The position numbers were made by a program, and so were the translations under genes. A DNA stretch of 64,000 bases, from contig CACRSC010000006.1 in assembly GCA_902651635.1 (NCBI GenBank), positions 1-64,000 of the forward strand, in the 5' to 3' direction. A model generated the notes under the pieces. That model made no database searches. It had not been told where the DNA came from and saw only the letters and a list, made by a program, of their open reading frames with translations. Of this stretch, positions 46,001 to 57,577 are shown in pieces (the stretch's first letter is position 1; every line of letters begins with the position of its first letter). Source of the DNA: Mastigamoeba balamuthi. Lineage: Eukaryota; Evosea; Mastigamoebida; Mastigamoebidae.

Positions 46001-46857
46001 GCTGCCCCTGCAGTGGCGCCTCTGCGGGGCTCGCGGGGTCCAGGCAGACGCAGACGACGCGGGACCACTGGCGGACGGCGGCAGAGACGACCTTGGAGCC
46101 CTGCTTGAAGTCGCCCGTGGCCACCTTGCAGAGGGCGCTCGAGACGCCCGGCAGGAACGCCGCCAGAGCCCCCGCGTCCCCCGCGCAGCAGCCGAACAGC
46201 GACCCCACGCACTCCACCGCCCCCAGCCTCACCTCCCTGGGCCCTCGCCGGGTGAGCACAGAGCAGAGGGAGCGCCCCGTGCCTGCTGGGGTGGCCCTCG
46301 GCGTAGGCGACGAGGCCCGCGACGACCGTCGCTGTGCGCGGCGACCGCACGGACCGGCCGAGCACCTCGCGCGCGTGCTGGGGGCACTCGGCGAGGGCGC
46401 GGCGCGCGGTGCGCAGCGCGGGCAGCGCGACCTCCTCGGTGACCGGTGACGTGGCGTGGGAGTCGGTCTCCGGGGCCGCCAGACGCGGCTCGAGCAGCCG
46501 CCAGACCTGCCGGAACTCGCCGGCCGAGGACGCGACGCCCGTGCAGGCCAGCACCCGCTCCAGGGCCTCCAGCGCCCGCTCCTCGGCCGCCCCGCGGAAG
46601 CGGGACGCTCTGGAGTGGAGGGGCGGGGGCCCAGTGAGCTCTGGGGGCGAGGGGAGGCGGCGAGGTGGCGAGGCGGCGAGGAGGGGCAGAGCGGACTGCG
46701 AGGGGCTCAGGACGAGCGCCAGGCTGAACAGCACGCGGTCGCGCAGCTGCGGGTCGGGCTCCCAGGCGCGCAGGGGCGCCAGCAGGGAGGCGACGAGGCG
46801 CGCGTCCGGGTTGGGTGCAGAGACCGCCGCCACGAGTTCGCGCAGCGCGGCGTCCAT
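43092..46857 (-). CDS. TTI1: TTI1-like HEAT-repeat protein (TTT complex)
   Basis: Start ATG at 46857 (MDAALRELVAAVSAPNPD). The protein is helical throughout, in HEAT-like hairpins: VRLGAVECVGSLFGCCAGDA, LVDCLVLHSHDDDAQVAQQ, MRGLLVGAVPDLMPSLLMML, RVFVQRRGLADDKRLRAV, FRAVLQYTGEAFLPLLEDTL, CLKAVNVIATVCDECSAFI and RVVLLRCLATVVSRC. A charged loop (NRRMEESQDLKGLTPEQRAE) lies before the C-terminal repeats. The last exon (AERLMKELAKSDPDALWSVL) ends at 43092. Domain order and the DALW end resemble TTI1, which with TELO2 and TTI2 helps fold mTOR and other PIKK kinases. HEAT proteins are hard to tell apart, so the name is likely rather than certain. At least eight short introns interrupt it. Confidence 0.65.
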
Positions 46858-47057
46858 CGCGAGCGGCGCGAAGAATCCGAGAAAATATCTATCAGGATAT
46901 GTCCCGGTAGTCCTGACTCCCAGAAAAGCGACTACCTACACCTACCGGCGTAATTCCTCATACCTTTTTCGAAAAACTGAGGGCGTCCGCCCGGATGGAC
47001 AATTCACTTTCTCACAGCTAAACCCAAAGCTCCTGCTCGAATCGCCTTCAATGTATA

Positions 47058-47129
47058 TCCGAAGTGGTGTAGTTGGTAACATAAGCGGCTCTCACCTGCT
47101 TGCCCCGGGTTCGATTCCCGGCTTCGGAA
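47058..47129 (+). tRNA. tRNA-Glu(CTC)
   Basis: A full cloverleaf folds. Acceptor stem TCCGAAG pairs with CTTCGGA. The D-arm is GTGT/ACAT. The anticodon stem AGCGG/CTGCT closes a seven-base loop CTCTCAC with anticodon CTC. The T-arm is CCGGG-TTCGATT-CCCGG. The discriminator is A at 47129. There is no intron. Internal box A (TGGTGTAGTTGG) and box B (GGTTCGATTCC) are present. TTTT at 47130-47133 would end RNA polymerase III transcription. Confidence 0.97.
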
Positions 47130-47133
47130 TTTT

Positions 47134-48573
47134 ATTCCTCTTCTTCTGTTTCTCTTACAACACCGGAACGCTATACAAACCGTGCGCGAGGCGGAGGTCA
47201 GTTTTGATTTTAAATGGGATACAACTTGTCAAACCCCCTCCCCCACCTTTAGTCCTCTGCCCGGACAGAAGCTGCACCTTCTTTTTTTCAGCTTGTTTGA
47301 GCTTGTTTGTGCTGGCAAATATGAGGCGAGTTTGGAGCTTGGGGGAGGGGGGTGTGCAGCATTGTTCTTTGTCAACATGATCTAATGCAAACAACATGTG
47401 CAATCTCAAATAACGACTATTGCCACATCAAACCTTGCTCCACTCAACAGATCGAAAAGTGAACATGCCGAAACCTGTTGAACATTGTTGTCAATCGGAT
47501 GTACATCCTCTTCCCTCCTTCAGGATTCGATTTTGCGTATCTCGTGCACTGATGTGATAGCGATATGGGTCACCTCGCTGAGAGAGTGTGGGTAGTTTGT
47601 CTACAATATTCGTACCCACTTCTAAGGGTGTTCTTCGTCGAGGAGTGGTCAAGAGCCTGGCAATACCTGTGACATCAGGCTGCATGCTTCTCTGTGCAGG
47701 GAGTGCTTGACCACCGTGATGTCCGCTTTGAAAAAGAGCTGCTATGAAAAAATCGGTTGGGAGCCGAGACCTGCGTCGTTGAAGGAAACGATCCGCTTCC
47801 TTGGGGGGGTGGGGGCACCGGTTCTTATCGAGATGGGATGCGTCTCGTCTCCCGATCGCGTGTTCAGCCCGCATTGGTCCGCGGGTGTGCATCCCGCTGA
47901 GCGGTTGTCCCAAACGCGTGTTGATGCGTCAACCCCACCCTGCCAATTTTGGGTGGGATCGACACGACGCCCATTTCCCCCGTCGTGATGCAGAAAAAAG
48001 ACCCGTCCGCAGACGCGACGACGGCCCCCGCTGCTGCGGCGCGGCCACGGCCGCAGGGGGTGCCCCGTCGACGGGCGACGCGGTGGCTCCTCGCGCGAGA
48101 CGAGTGCGAATCTCGAGTGGAACGCCCTGCACCTTCCCCGTTTTTTTCCGCCCCTTCTGCGAGTTATCGCCCGGAAAGAACACCGCCGTTTCCTCCTCCT
48201 GATCCTGCACCCTTGCCCCCCACCCCCGAATATAGCGAGGCGGGACCCGTGCACGCGTGCGCGTGCGAGCGTGTGGCCAGGCACCTGGGCACACCGCGCA
48301 GAGACGCGGGGAGACGTCCGTTATTTTTGATAAAAACGCTCTTCTATTTTTAGTGTGGGAAGAGGGGTCCTCTCCCGGCGCCTCGAGGGCTCAGCTTTGC
48401 AGGTGTGGTATCGAGAGGTGTGTGTGGTTGTCTGGGGGGTGGCTTTGGGGAGGGGGGTATGGGGGCCCCCCTCGTCGTTGTGTACACCCGGGGGGATGTT
48501 ATTGGCGTGGCTGTGTGGCTAGTCCTAATAAATCAAGGGTTTGTGGCGGTGGGAGCAGAGGTGCAGGGTGTCG
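47134..48573. other. intergenic stretch, no gene seen
   Basis: About 1.4 kb with several medium-length frames on both strands, none with a domain or coherent splicing. Composition is mixed; 48390-48540 is notably G-rich on the plus strand. No further RNA gene is seen. Confidence 0.45.
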
Positions 48574-48744
48574 CTAGAGGGGGTCCAGCGACAGCGGCGG
48601 CAGCTGCGACGCGAGGTTGGGGGCCTCCAGGCGCGCGGATACGGGCGCCCCCACCGTCGTGCTGGTCGCCGTCTTGCCGCTGTCGTCCTGCACGCTCAGC
48701 CGCGACAGCTCCAGGGTCAGCCTGTCAGTGCTCTTGCCCGACAT
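48574..48744 (-). CDS. possible small protein, 56 residues
   Basis: An open frame from ATG at 48744 (MSGKSTDRLTLELSRLSVQD) to a stop at 48574. The codon third positions are strongly G/C as in the real genes here, and the sequence is polar and low in Arg runs, unlike shadow frames. No domain is recognised. It could be the last exon of a longer gene, but no upstream exon is visible. It stands alone in an otherwise empty stretch. Confidence 0.35.
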   Translation of the reverse strand: MSGKSTDRLTLELSRLSVQDDSGKTATSTTVGAPVSARLEAPNLASQLPPLSLDPL

Positions 48745-49490
48745 TAATGGACCTTTTCTTCCCTAGCGCGCGACCACGGGCACCGAGGCTGCGTCAGCGA
48801 CCGCGGGTGAAGGGGGCGGTGGGAGGGCTCACGGGGTGTGGGAATCGCGCGGCGCGGGTTGCGTGGTCGTGGGCGGGTGCTGCGGACGAGCGGCGTGCAC
48901 AGCAGACAGGCAAAAATTAAGCGACTGAACCTTTCCAAACCAAACCGATTTTGTTCAAATATTTGTCAACTGCTTTAGGCATAAATCCGGTGGGCGACCG
49001 CATGCGCGCCCCCCGGGGCACCCTGGGCGCGCGGGTGCCCCCGAGAAAAGGCAGAGACGGGGGCTGTCAGATACTGCGAGAGAATCTTCCTGATCGCCGT
49101 CGTGGGCACTATCTGCTTCTATTGGGCTAAAAGTGCCCGGTTGCGAGTTTGGTCGTACGGTTTCAACGCATCTGCCCGCGCCCTTGCTCGAGCACGAACC
49201 CTGACCCCCCTGCTCGACGCGTGGGCTGGGTTCCGCGACTTTTCTCCCGTCCACGAAGGACGGAATGCCAAAACCGCATCACCAAATATGGCCAGTATGC
49301 TCCTTCTTTGTTATTTGAATTGGGTTAAAATGACCTTTTTGATGCGAATCCGCGACACGGGGGGTATCAACGAGCCGCGTCCGCGAGGCAGCGCTCGCTC
49401 ACGGCGGGGCAGCCACAGAGCGATCTCGCCCCGCATCAAATGTCAAAACTCAAATCTTCGTTGCTGTTACAGTTTTGTCGGGTCCACTTT
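48745..49490. other. intergenic stretch, no gene seen
   Basis: No coding frame with a domain or RNA gene is visible. The right end is the 3' region of the WD40 gene. Confidence 0.45.
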
Positions 49491-51218
49491 TCAGAGCGAG
49501 TGCAACGTCAGGACACCGTCACTGCACCCCACCCCGTTAGAGAAACGCGAGATCGGGGGTGATCGGAGGTGAAGGAGGTGGTGTGGGGATCGCGGGGGTC
49601 TTGTACTCACTCGTTGGCAACACCCACGAGGGTATCGTCGATGAAATCGCCGAGGACGCACTGCTGGAGGTTCTCGAGATACGCGCACGAGCCGAGACGC
49701 GTGCCGCCCTCGACCCCCCAGCAGCTGAACGTGGGCACGCCGAACGTCGCCAGCAGCGCGCGCGTCGGGTGCTTCCTGACGTCTCCGACGGCCGCCTGCG
49801 TCATGTCCTGCGCGCGGTCGTACGGCCCCCGCGCAGCCGCCCGCACGTCGAAGAACGACAGCAGCCCCGTCTGGTGCGCCACGACTACGTGCGTCTCGTC
49901 CAGCCACGCGTGCGACGTGCTCTCGCGCCTGTCGGGGCTCTCGGCGTGCACGACGCACGTCGCCCCGGGCCCCGCGCGGCGGTCGACGACGTAGAGCTCG
50001 CCGGCGCCCGACAGGAAGCTGTGCGCGTCGGCCCTCTCGGCCGACACCCACCGCACGCTCGTGGCCGCGCCGCTGCCCTCGCCCAGCCTGTGGCACGTGA
50101 CGACCCGCCCCTGGCCCACGTCGGCGACCTGCACGACGCCGTCGTCGCTGCACGAGGCCAGCGTGCCGGCGGCCGCGCGGTGCAGCGCCAGCTCGCGCAC
50201 GTCGGCCGCGTGCGCCGACAGCAGCGCCGCCCGCGCCGGCGCCGGTCCCGAGGCCGTCGACGAGAACTCGCGCGGCACGCGCATCGTGTACACGGCGAGG
50301 CCCTTGTGCTCTGCCACCACCAGCGCGCCGCTGTTGAGCCACGCGATGTCCCCGATCCTCTGTGCGGCGTGGAATTACGTCAGATGACGTGGAATTCCTG
50401 TGGCCCTCGGGGGCGACTGCGACTGCGCACCTCCTGCGAGCGCCAGCTGGTGATGCTGCTGTAGAGGAGGGCGTCGGCGTGGCCCGGCGACTGCACGCAG
50501 CCGACGACGACGCGGTTGTACCAGCTGCGCTTGCTGCGCCGGCACTCGGGCACCAGCGCCGCCACGGCCGTGTAGATGTCCGCCCCGTCGCTGACGAACG
50601 CCGGCCTGCACGGCGAGAAGCTCTCGGGCTTGCCTCCTGGGGGCGGCGGTTCCAGGGTTCCAGTAAGGTTTCGCTGTATGTCGAATTCGTCTTCAATTGA
50701 ATTCTGACCGCAATTCGCCTGTGCTTTCATCACAGAATAGCGCGTGCATAGCAGCCGCACTCCCGCAATGCCGTGCGCGCACGTGGCTGCGGGAAGAGGA
50801 TCTTGGACAGGTCGGCCCTCAGCACCTGCCGCAGCGTCGTGTGCTGCGGGGCCGTCGCCGCCGCGCCGCTGATGTCCGCCGCCGCGGGCGCGTCGTTGCT
50901 GGGCGCTGGCGCAGGCGGCGTCTCAGGCGGCGGCCCCTCCTGCTGCTGCTGCACCTCGGGCAATGATGTCATCGCGTCGGGCGAGAGTGTGAGTGGGTCG
51001 CCCAGGCCGCCGGGGCTGTCCGCCAGGAACGCGTCGAGCAGGGGCGCGGGGGCCTCGGACGCGGGCAGCAGGAGGTCGCCGTCGTAGGGGACGGGCGTCG
51101 TCGCGAGGTCCGAGAGGTCGAAGCGGCCCCACTCGGGCTGCATCTGCTCCAGCGCCGCCGTGTCCTCGGCGCCCAGGAGGCTGGCCGCGCGCAGGTCGTC
51201 GTCGGTGAACTCGGCCAT
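49491..51218 (-). CDS. WD40-type repeat protein with acidic N-terminus
   Basis: Start ATG at 51218 (MAEFTDDDLRAASLLGAED). The N-terminal ~145 residues are acidic and Pro/Gln-rich. Intron 50637-50782 joins ILFPQPR to GKPESFSPCRP. A second joins SWRSQE to RIGDIAWLNSG. A third removes the apparent stop near 49607 (donor GTGAGT) and joins GVAN to DDGVLTLHSL, ending at 49491. The body shows WD40-like beta repeats: AADVRELALHRAAAGTLASC then SDDGVVQVADVGQ; TSVRWVSAERADAHSFLSG; GPGATCVVHAESPD. The family is not recognised. An adaptor role is inferred. It lies 207 bp downstream of the ABCA gene on the same strand. Confidence 0.7.
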
Positions 51219-51424
51219 GGCGACCCACGGTGCGCGCACAGCCAGATGGTCGTGCGTGGTGCCGCGTGTGAAAGGTGAATTGGGGTGACACTTCCACTCG
51301 ACAGATTCGTCCCCCCTGATTTGCCGTTCTCTCTCCGGAAAACTGTAAACCGCACAAAAAAAGCGGACAAAAAAGAATATTCCAGCAAAATTCCGTGGTT
51401 TTTCGCCGTAACGGGTAAGGCAAT

Positions 51425-54400
51425 TTAGCTGTTCTCCTTCACGACAGAGATGAACGCCTGTGCAAGCGACGTCTGGCTGAACGAGTACTCGGCGACGGCC
51501 CCGCTCTGCTTCAGGCCCTCGAGCGCGGCGAACACAGACGACACAGAGACGCCCACCGTGGGTATCTGCGCGGCGACCCTGCCCGCCTCCGGCTGCCACG
51601 CGACGCCCGGGAACAGGCGCTGCATGAGCTCGCCAAAGGCCGCGCCGTCCCTGACCGTCGCCTGCAGGCAGTAGGTGTTGCCGAACCTCTCCTTGAGCTG
51701 CTGCGGGGTGCCCAGGCAGCGCAGCCTGCCCCTGACCAGCACGCCGATCCTGTGGCAGAGTGTCTCGGCCTCGTCCATGCTGTGCGTCGTCAGCAGCACC
51801 GAGCTCGCCGCCCTCGCGGTGTCGACGGCGTCCCACATGTGCCTGCGCGCCACGGGGTCCAGGCCCGTCGACGGCTCGTCCAGCACGAGCAGCGCGGGCC
51901 CCGCGGCCACGGCGTTGCAGAACGACGCCTTCCTCTTGGTACCACCGCTGACGTTCTTGGCCGGCTTGTCCGCGTGCTCCTCGATGTCCAGCGCGTGTAT
52001 CAGTGCCTGTACGCGCGCGTCGCGGGCGCTCCTCGGGATGCCCTTGACCGCCGCGTAGAACTCGAGGTTCTCCCTGACGCTCAGGTCGTCGAGCAGGGCG
52101 TCGAACTGGGGGCAGTATCCCATGTCCCTCAGCGCTGCAGCCGGGTCCTCCGAGACGCTCTTCCCCGCGATCGTGGCGCTGCCGGACGTCGGCTCCGCCT
52201 GCCCGGTGAGCAGCGATAGCGTCGTCGTCTTGCCCGCGCCGTTGGGCCCGAGCAGCCCGAAGCACTCGCCCCTGGGCACGCCGATCCACAGGTCGTCCAC
52301 CGCCACGAGTTGCGGCCCGCTGCGCTTGAGGCAGGGGCACCGCAGCTTGGCGCTGCGCTGCTGCTCGGGGTCCTCCCCCTCCGAGGAGGCTGGCGCGTCA
52401 AAGGTCTTGCGGAGCCCGCGGAACTGCACCACGTCGTTGTGATCGCTCACCAAGCGCGTCCGCTCGTCTCTGACGTCGGCGTTTACGTTGCCCGCGCCCT
52501 CCTCGGACAGCAGGAACTGGCGCTCGCTGTCTCCCGTGTCAGCCTTTGCGCTCCTGCGCGGCTTCTCGATCCAACAGAGGAGGAACCAGCAGACTGCCAG
52601 CTGCGCCACCATGATGAGCAGAGTCGGGCCGGCAGGAGAGACGAGCAGCGACGACATCCTCGAGGGCGTGGACGCGATGAAGTAGAGCGCCCCAGGGAGT
52701 GTGTACGCGGGATCGATAACAGCAAAGGCGTAGTGCAAGATACGCGAGGCCATTGGGGACGCGAACTGTCCGACAGAGGCCATCGTAAAGTAAGGAACGG
52801 CCACAAGCAGCTGCAGTATGGTTTGAATCCTGCACAGGACTGGTTAAACTGGCCGCTTGGCAAATGGGCGGGGGGGAGGGGGCGTCTGCTTACGACATAG
52901 CTCCGCGGACCGTGCTGAAGGGGTACGTGACGAGATACACCACAGAAAGAAGCAGTGGCAGGTATAGCACGAGAAGCAGAGCAACCAGTACCAGTGCGGC
53001 ACCGCACAGGCCCTTGATCTCCACGAACGCCAGAAGAACGACCGTGGTGATCACGACTGGCGACATTACGAGGCTATCGTGCATGAGGCAACCCAGCCAG
53101 TACGCCCTGTGGTCGAGCCCCGCGACCTTGAGCTGCTGCCTGACGTTCTTCTCCTTGTACCTCACAATCTCGATCGCGAGAACAGGAGCGACGGTCGCTA
53201 TTGCCAGCGCAACGACCCCGGGGATTGCATAGGCGCCGCTGTTGAACGTACTCGCCGAGGCCAGCGACTGCAAAGATATGGCCAATGGAGACGCATCGAC
53301 GCCGGTGGACCTGAGGGCAGACACAATGCCCATGTTCCACACGCTGGGGAGGATGTGCACGAGCCTCGGGTCGTACAGCACAGAAAACTGAAGCAGTGCG
53401 CTAGGACCGTTCAGCTGCTTGATTACCAAGCCGACGAAGTCGGAGGTGTCGTTGACGGTGTCACTAACGCGAGTACGATACGGGAACTCGCGAAGGAACT
53501 GCGCCAACTCATGGTTCGTCCCGTTGACGATAGGTACGGCAGCCGTGCTCGGGTAGACTGGAGCGCTCAGTGACAGTACGGGCGGTATAGACGCGGCTTG
53601 CAACGATCCGAGCGTATGTACGAGATAGACAGCGATTACTTGCATCGAGACGGCAATGAAGACAGAGACAGTGGGCCACAGGAACGATCGGCGCAGTTGC
53701 TTCAGTTTGTACGTCGTCACCGTCACGGCCTGCTGTGCTATGGAGGGCTTGAAAGTGAACACCTTGGTAGAGACCTGCTTTCTGTTCTCGTCAGACATCC
53801 CAGAGCCCCCGCTTTCGACCGAGTCATTCGCGGATGCCGCGTGGCGGTCGTTCTCGAGCTTGACAAACACCTCTTCCAGCGTCGTAGTTCTGATGGCAAA
53901 CGACACACCATGAGATGTCAAGAAGTCGAAGACAGCAGGGAAGCTCTTGGTCCCATCGACTGGCAGGCGCAATGCCACAGCGGCACCCGGAAGAGAGTCC
54001 CTCGTCGCTCCCGGGAGTATTTTCTGGACGCCGCTGACGAGGGAGCTTATCTCCTGCTCGTCTGCCCGGTCAACACTGCTCAACGCCACGTAGTAACCCA
54101 GGCCGAACCGCGACTTTAGGAACATGGAGGATCCGCAGCACCTCACGGCACCCTGGGCGAGTATTGCCTTCCGGTCCGCCGCTGTGTCGATCTCGTCGAA
54201 GTCGTGCGAAGTGAGGATCGTCACCCGACCTGCCTTGATTCCCTGCAGCCGGGTCCACAGTTGACGTCTCGCGCCCAGGTCCATTCCGGATGTCGGCTCG
54301 TCGAGAACAAGCACGCGAGGATCTCCGAGCACAGCGAGCGCGACACACAGCTTCCTCTTCTGCCCACCGGAAAGCTCCTTTGACAGCTGACGCAGAGACA

Positions 54401-56735
54401 CTCCACTGAGGCCAGCAAGCTCGATTGCGCGAACCACTTCGTCGTCCATGCGGTTGGTGGGAATGCCCTTGATGCCGCAAAACAGCCGCGCGTGCTCGAC
54501 AGCGTTCAGCTCGTCGAACAGCACGTTCTGCTGCGGGCACACGCCTAGGCTGCCCCTGCAGACGTTCACGTCACCGCTGGTGGCAGTTGCCAGCCCGGCG
54601 AGGATAGACACGAGCGTCGTCTTGCCAGCGCCATTGTGGCCCAGAAGGCCAAACACCTCCCCCTCGCATATGTCGAGCGAGACTCCCCTCAGTGCGTACG
54701 CGACGCCGTTCGGAGCGGGGAACACCTTGACAACGTCCACGAGAGACACGCCGACCTTGGAGCCGCCCGGCAGCAGCTCGATGTCGTCGCTAGACACTGA
54801 GGCCAGGTCGTCCGGATCGACCGCCTTGGCGCGCTTCCTGCAGAACGCGTCCACCTCCACGACGCTGCCGAGCAGAGTGGCAAGAGCGGCGTACACGAGC
54901 GTGTCAACCAGCAGCATAACCAGACACGACCCCAGGCTGAAGTTGGCAGTCGAAGTGCTCGTCCACAGCCCGATGCTGCCGAGCCTGTCCATCTCGGCGA
55001 TCTCGGCAACTCCCAGCGCCAGAGCGATCGGAGAGACGAGGCAGAACGCCCACTTGACCCCCGCGGTGGCGTCGAGCAGGACCAGCGGGAACGCCGCACA
55101 CGACGCCGCGATCGAGACGAGCACGCAGCACGTGGACGCCGCCTTAGCGGTCTGGAAGAAGGGCGTCATGCACAGCGAGTAGCCCACGGCAGACGCGGCG
55201 TAGGCGAGCAGCAGGCACCACAGCGCGGCAAAGGCGCCAGCGCCGAACACGCCGCCGGCGACCGACACGAGCGCCATGAGCAGCGTCGCGGCGAGCCCGA
55301 TGGCGCCGTAGAGCACCAGCCACGCAAGGGTGCGAGCGACCTCGCGGAGGCCCATGGCGCGCATGAGGTAGCGCAGGCCGCGCTCCTTCTCGATGACGAC
55401 GGCCGTGACGAGGCCCGAGACGAACGGCCAGAAGGCGACCGACATGTACATCCCCGCCGTCGACGCGAACGCGCGCCGCTGCACGACGAGCAGAGTGGCA
55501 AGAGCGGCGTACACGAGCGTGTCAACCAGCAGCATAACCAGACACGACCCCAGGCTGAAGTTGGCAGTCGAAGTGCTCGTCCACAGCCCGATGCTGCCGA
55601 GCCTGTCCATCTCGGCGATCTCGGCAACTCCCAGCGCCAGAGCGATCGGAGAGACGAGGCAGAACGCCCACTTGACCCCCGCGGTGGCGTCGAGCAGGAC
55701 CAGCGGGAACGCCGCGCACGACGCCGCGATCGAGATGAGCACGCAGCACGTGGACGCCGCCTTAGCGGTCTTGAAGAAGGGCGTCATGCACAGCGAGTAG
55801 CCCACGGCCGACGCGGCGTAGGCGAGCAGCAGGCACCACAGCGCGGCAAAGGCGCCGGCGCCGAACACGCCGCCGGCGACCGACACGAGCGCCATGAGCA
55901 GCGTCGCGGCGAGCCCGATGGCGCCGTAGAGCACCAGCCACGCAAGGGTGCGAGCGACCTCGCGGAGGCCCATGGCGCGCATGAGGTAGCGCAGGCCGCG
56001 CTCCTTCTCGATGACGACGGCCGTGACGAGGCCCGAGACGAACGGCCAGAAGGCGACCGACATGTACATCCCCGCCGTCGACGCGAACGCGCGCCGCTGC
56101 ACGACGGGGGCGTAGGCGGGCATCGCCATCCGCACGACGTCGCCGGCGACGAGCGTCGCGTTGCGCAGCCCCGCGGCCGCGTGGGCCTCGTGCAGCGCCC
56201 CGATCAGCGGCAGCGCGGCAGAGGACGCGTACGGGCTGCCCCCGCGGCAGGCCTGCTCGTCGGCGGCCCCCGACGACGTCGAGGGCCCGCGCACGCGCAC
56301 CGTGGCGCCCGCCACCGCCCCGGTCGCCGCCGAGACCTCGAAGACGACCGCCGCGTCGGGGCACTCGCGGGCGCCGCGCGCGCACCACTCGTCGACCTGC
56401 GCGCCGTCGTCGGCGGCGACGAGCGACCACCCGGCCAGCGGCGACCCCGCGCGCGACACGAGGCGCGCGGCCATGCCCGCGGCGGCGGTGGAGTTGCGCG
56501 GGGCGTAGGCGAGGGCGCTGCGGGCGCCGAGGGACGCGGCCGCGTTGGGGTCGACGGGGTCGCCGCGCGGCAGGGCGGGCAGGTCGGCCAGCGGCGACGT
56601 GCGGGCGATGACGACGAGCACGCCGATGTAGACAAAGGGCAGGAGGACCTCGGGGATGAGCTCGCGGCGGCGGCGCAGCTTGCAGACGGCGTACGCGCGG
56701 ACGAGGGCGGCGAACTGCGAGTAGACGGCGGGCAT
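51425..56735 (-). CDS. ABCA-subfamily full ABC transporter with internal duplication
   Basis: Start ATG at 56735 (MPAVYSQFAALVRAYAVC); two exons, 52894-56735 and 51425-52829, encode 1748 residues. The order is TM1 (LIPEVLLPFVYIGVLVVI), a large lumenal loop, a membrane domain, NBD1, TM1b with a second loop, a membrane domain, NBD2. NBD1 has Walker A GHNGAGKTTLVSILAG, signature LSGGQKRKLCVALAVLGDP and Walker B VLVLDEPTSGMDL. NBD2 has GPNGAGKTTTLSLLTG, a variant signature VSGGTKRKA and LLVLDEPSTGLDP. ABCA proteins move lipids across membranes. Membrane domain 1 is present twice in tandem (206 residues each). Without the extra copy the length would be 1542, nearer the family norm. Confidence 0.9.
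54871..56106 (-). repeat. 618-bp in-frame tandem duplication in ABCA membrane domain 1
   Basis: Bases 54871-55488 and 55489-56106 are two abutting copies of 618 bp (206 codons) differing at only about five sites, for example in AAKAAST context where TCTGG in one copy is TCTTG in the other. No N separates them. Each copy encodes the whole run from VQRRAFASTAGMYMSVAFWP to LVYAALATLL, about six membrane helices. Confidence 0.9.
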
Positions 56736-57048
56736 CTCGCGAGACGCGATGGCCAGCGGAACGGAAACTGCGGGAATCAAAAAAATGGCGGGCACAGCGA
56801 CCTCTCCGATACCAACCAAGGGTCGCGCCCGGGCAACGCAACGAGCCAAGGTGCGCCCTGTGTCCGCACCAGGTGGCCCCCGCACTGGAGTAAAAATGTG
56901 GAAACAGCACCCGCGGGTGGGTGGAGACTGGATATGGGGTGGGGTGCGTATCTATCGGGAAAATGTTGGCTCCATCGCGTATATCGGCCGATGACATCAT
57001 TCGGGATATCCTTCGTCTTCTTTCTATCATTCCGATAGACGCCGAGAA

Positions 57049-57402
57049 TGATCATCCCTGTGCGCTGCTTCACGTGCGGTAAGGTCATCGGCCACCTCTG
57101 GGAGCGCTACATCTCCCTCCTCTCGGGCGAGGAGGGCGACGAGAAGTGCGTGCCCGCGGGGCCTCGGCCGCCGCATTGCCCCCCGGGAAAATATCTCTAA
57201 AATCCCCCGCGCGCACCCGCAGCTCCGCGCTCGATATCCTGCAGCTCAAGAGGTACTGCTGCCGTCGCATGCTGCTCACACACGTCGACCTCATCGAGAA
57301 GCTGTGCGCCCGCCAGCCCCCCCTCTCTGCCCACCCCTGCTGACACGCCCTCCCCCTCCTCTCCCTCCCCTCAGGCTGACGTACAACACTCTGACCAAGT
57401 GA
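57049..57402 (+). CDS. RPB10: RNA polymerase subunit RPB10 (RPABC5)
   Basis: Start ATG at 57049: [20 protein letters not shown] is the invariant start of RPB10. Introns at 57140-57222 and about 57301-57373 are removed to give [27 protein letters not shown] and LTYNTLTK before the stop at 57400-57402. The zinc site is the CFTCG pair plus the RYCCRR pair. The protein is shared by RNA polymerases I, II and III and helps hold the two largest subunits. Length, about 70 residues, is normal. Confidence 0.97.
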
Positions 57403-57577
57403 ACCCTCCCACCGAGTGGGCTGCCGAGGCTGCGGAGTGACAGCGGATCCCTCCTCTCCTCTTTCTCCCTCAGCGAAACCGCGACCCCCCTAACATCACT
57501 CGGGATCTTGAAATTAAGGCTGGTGGTGCCCTTTTTAGCGATTGGTGGCAGGGGGTGCAGGGGGGGCGCCCCCCCGG

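Noticed and set aside
47491-48284. 140- and 180-codon minus-strand frames after the tRNA
   Set aside because: Low-complexity, Arg-rich and without domains or conserved-looking blocks.
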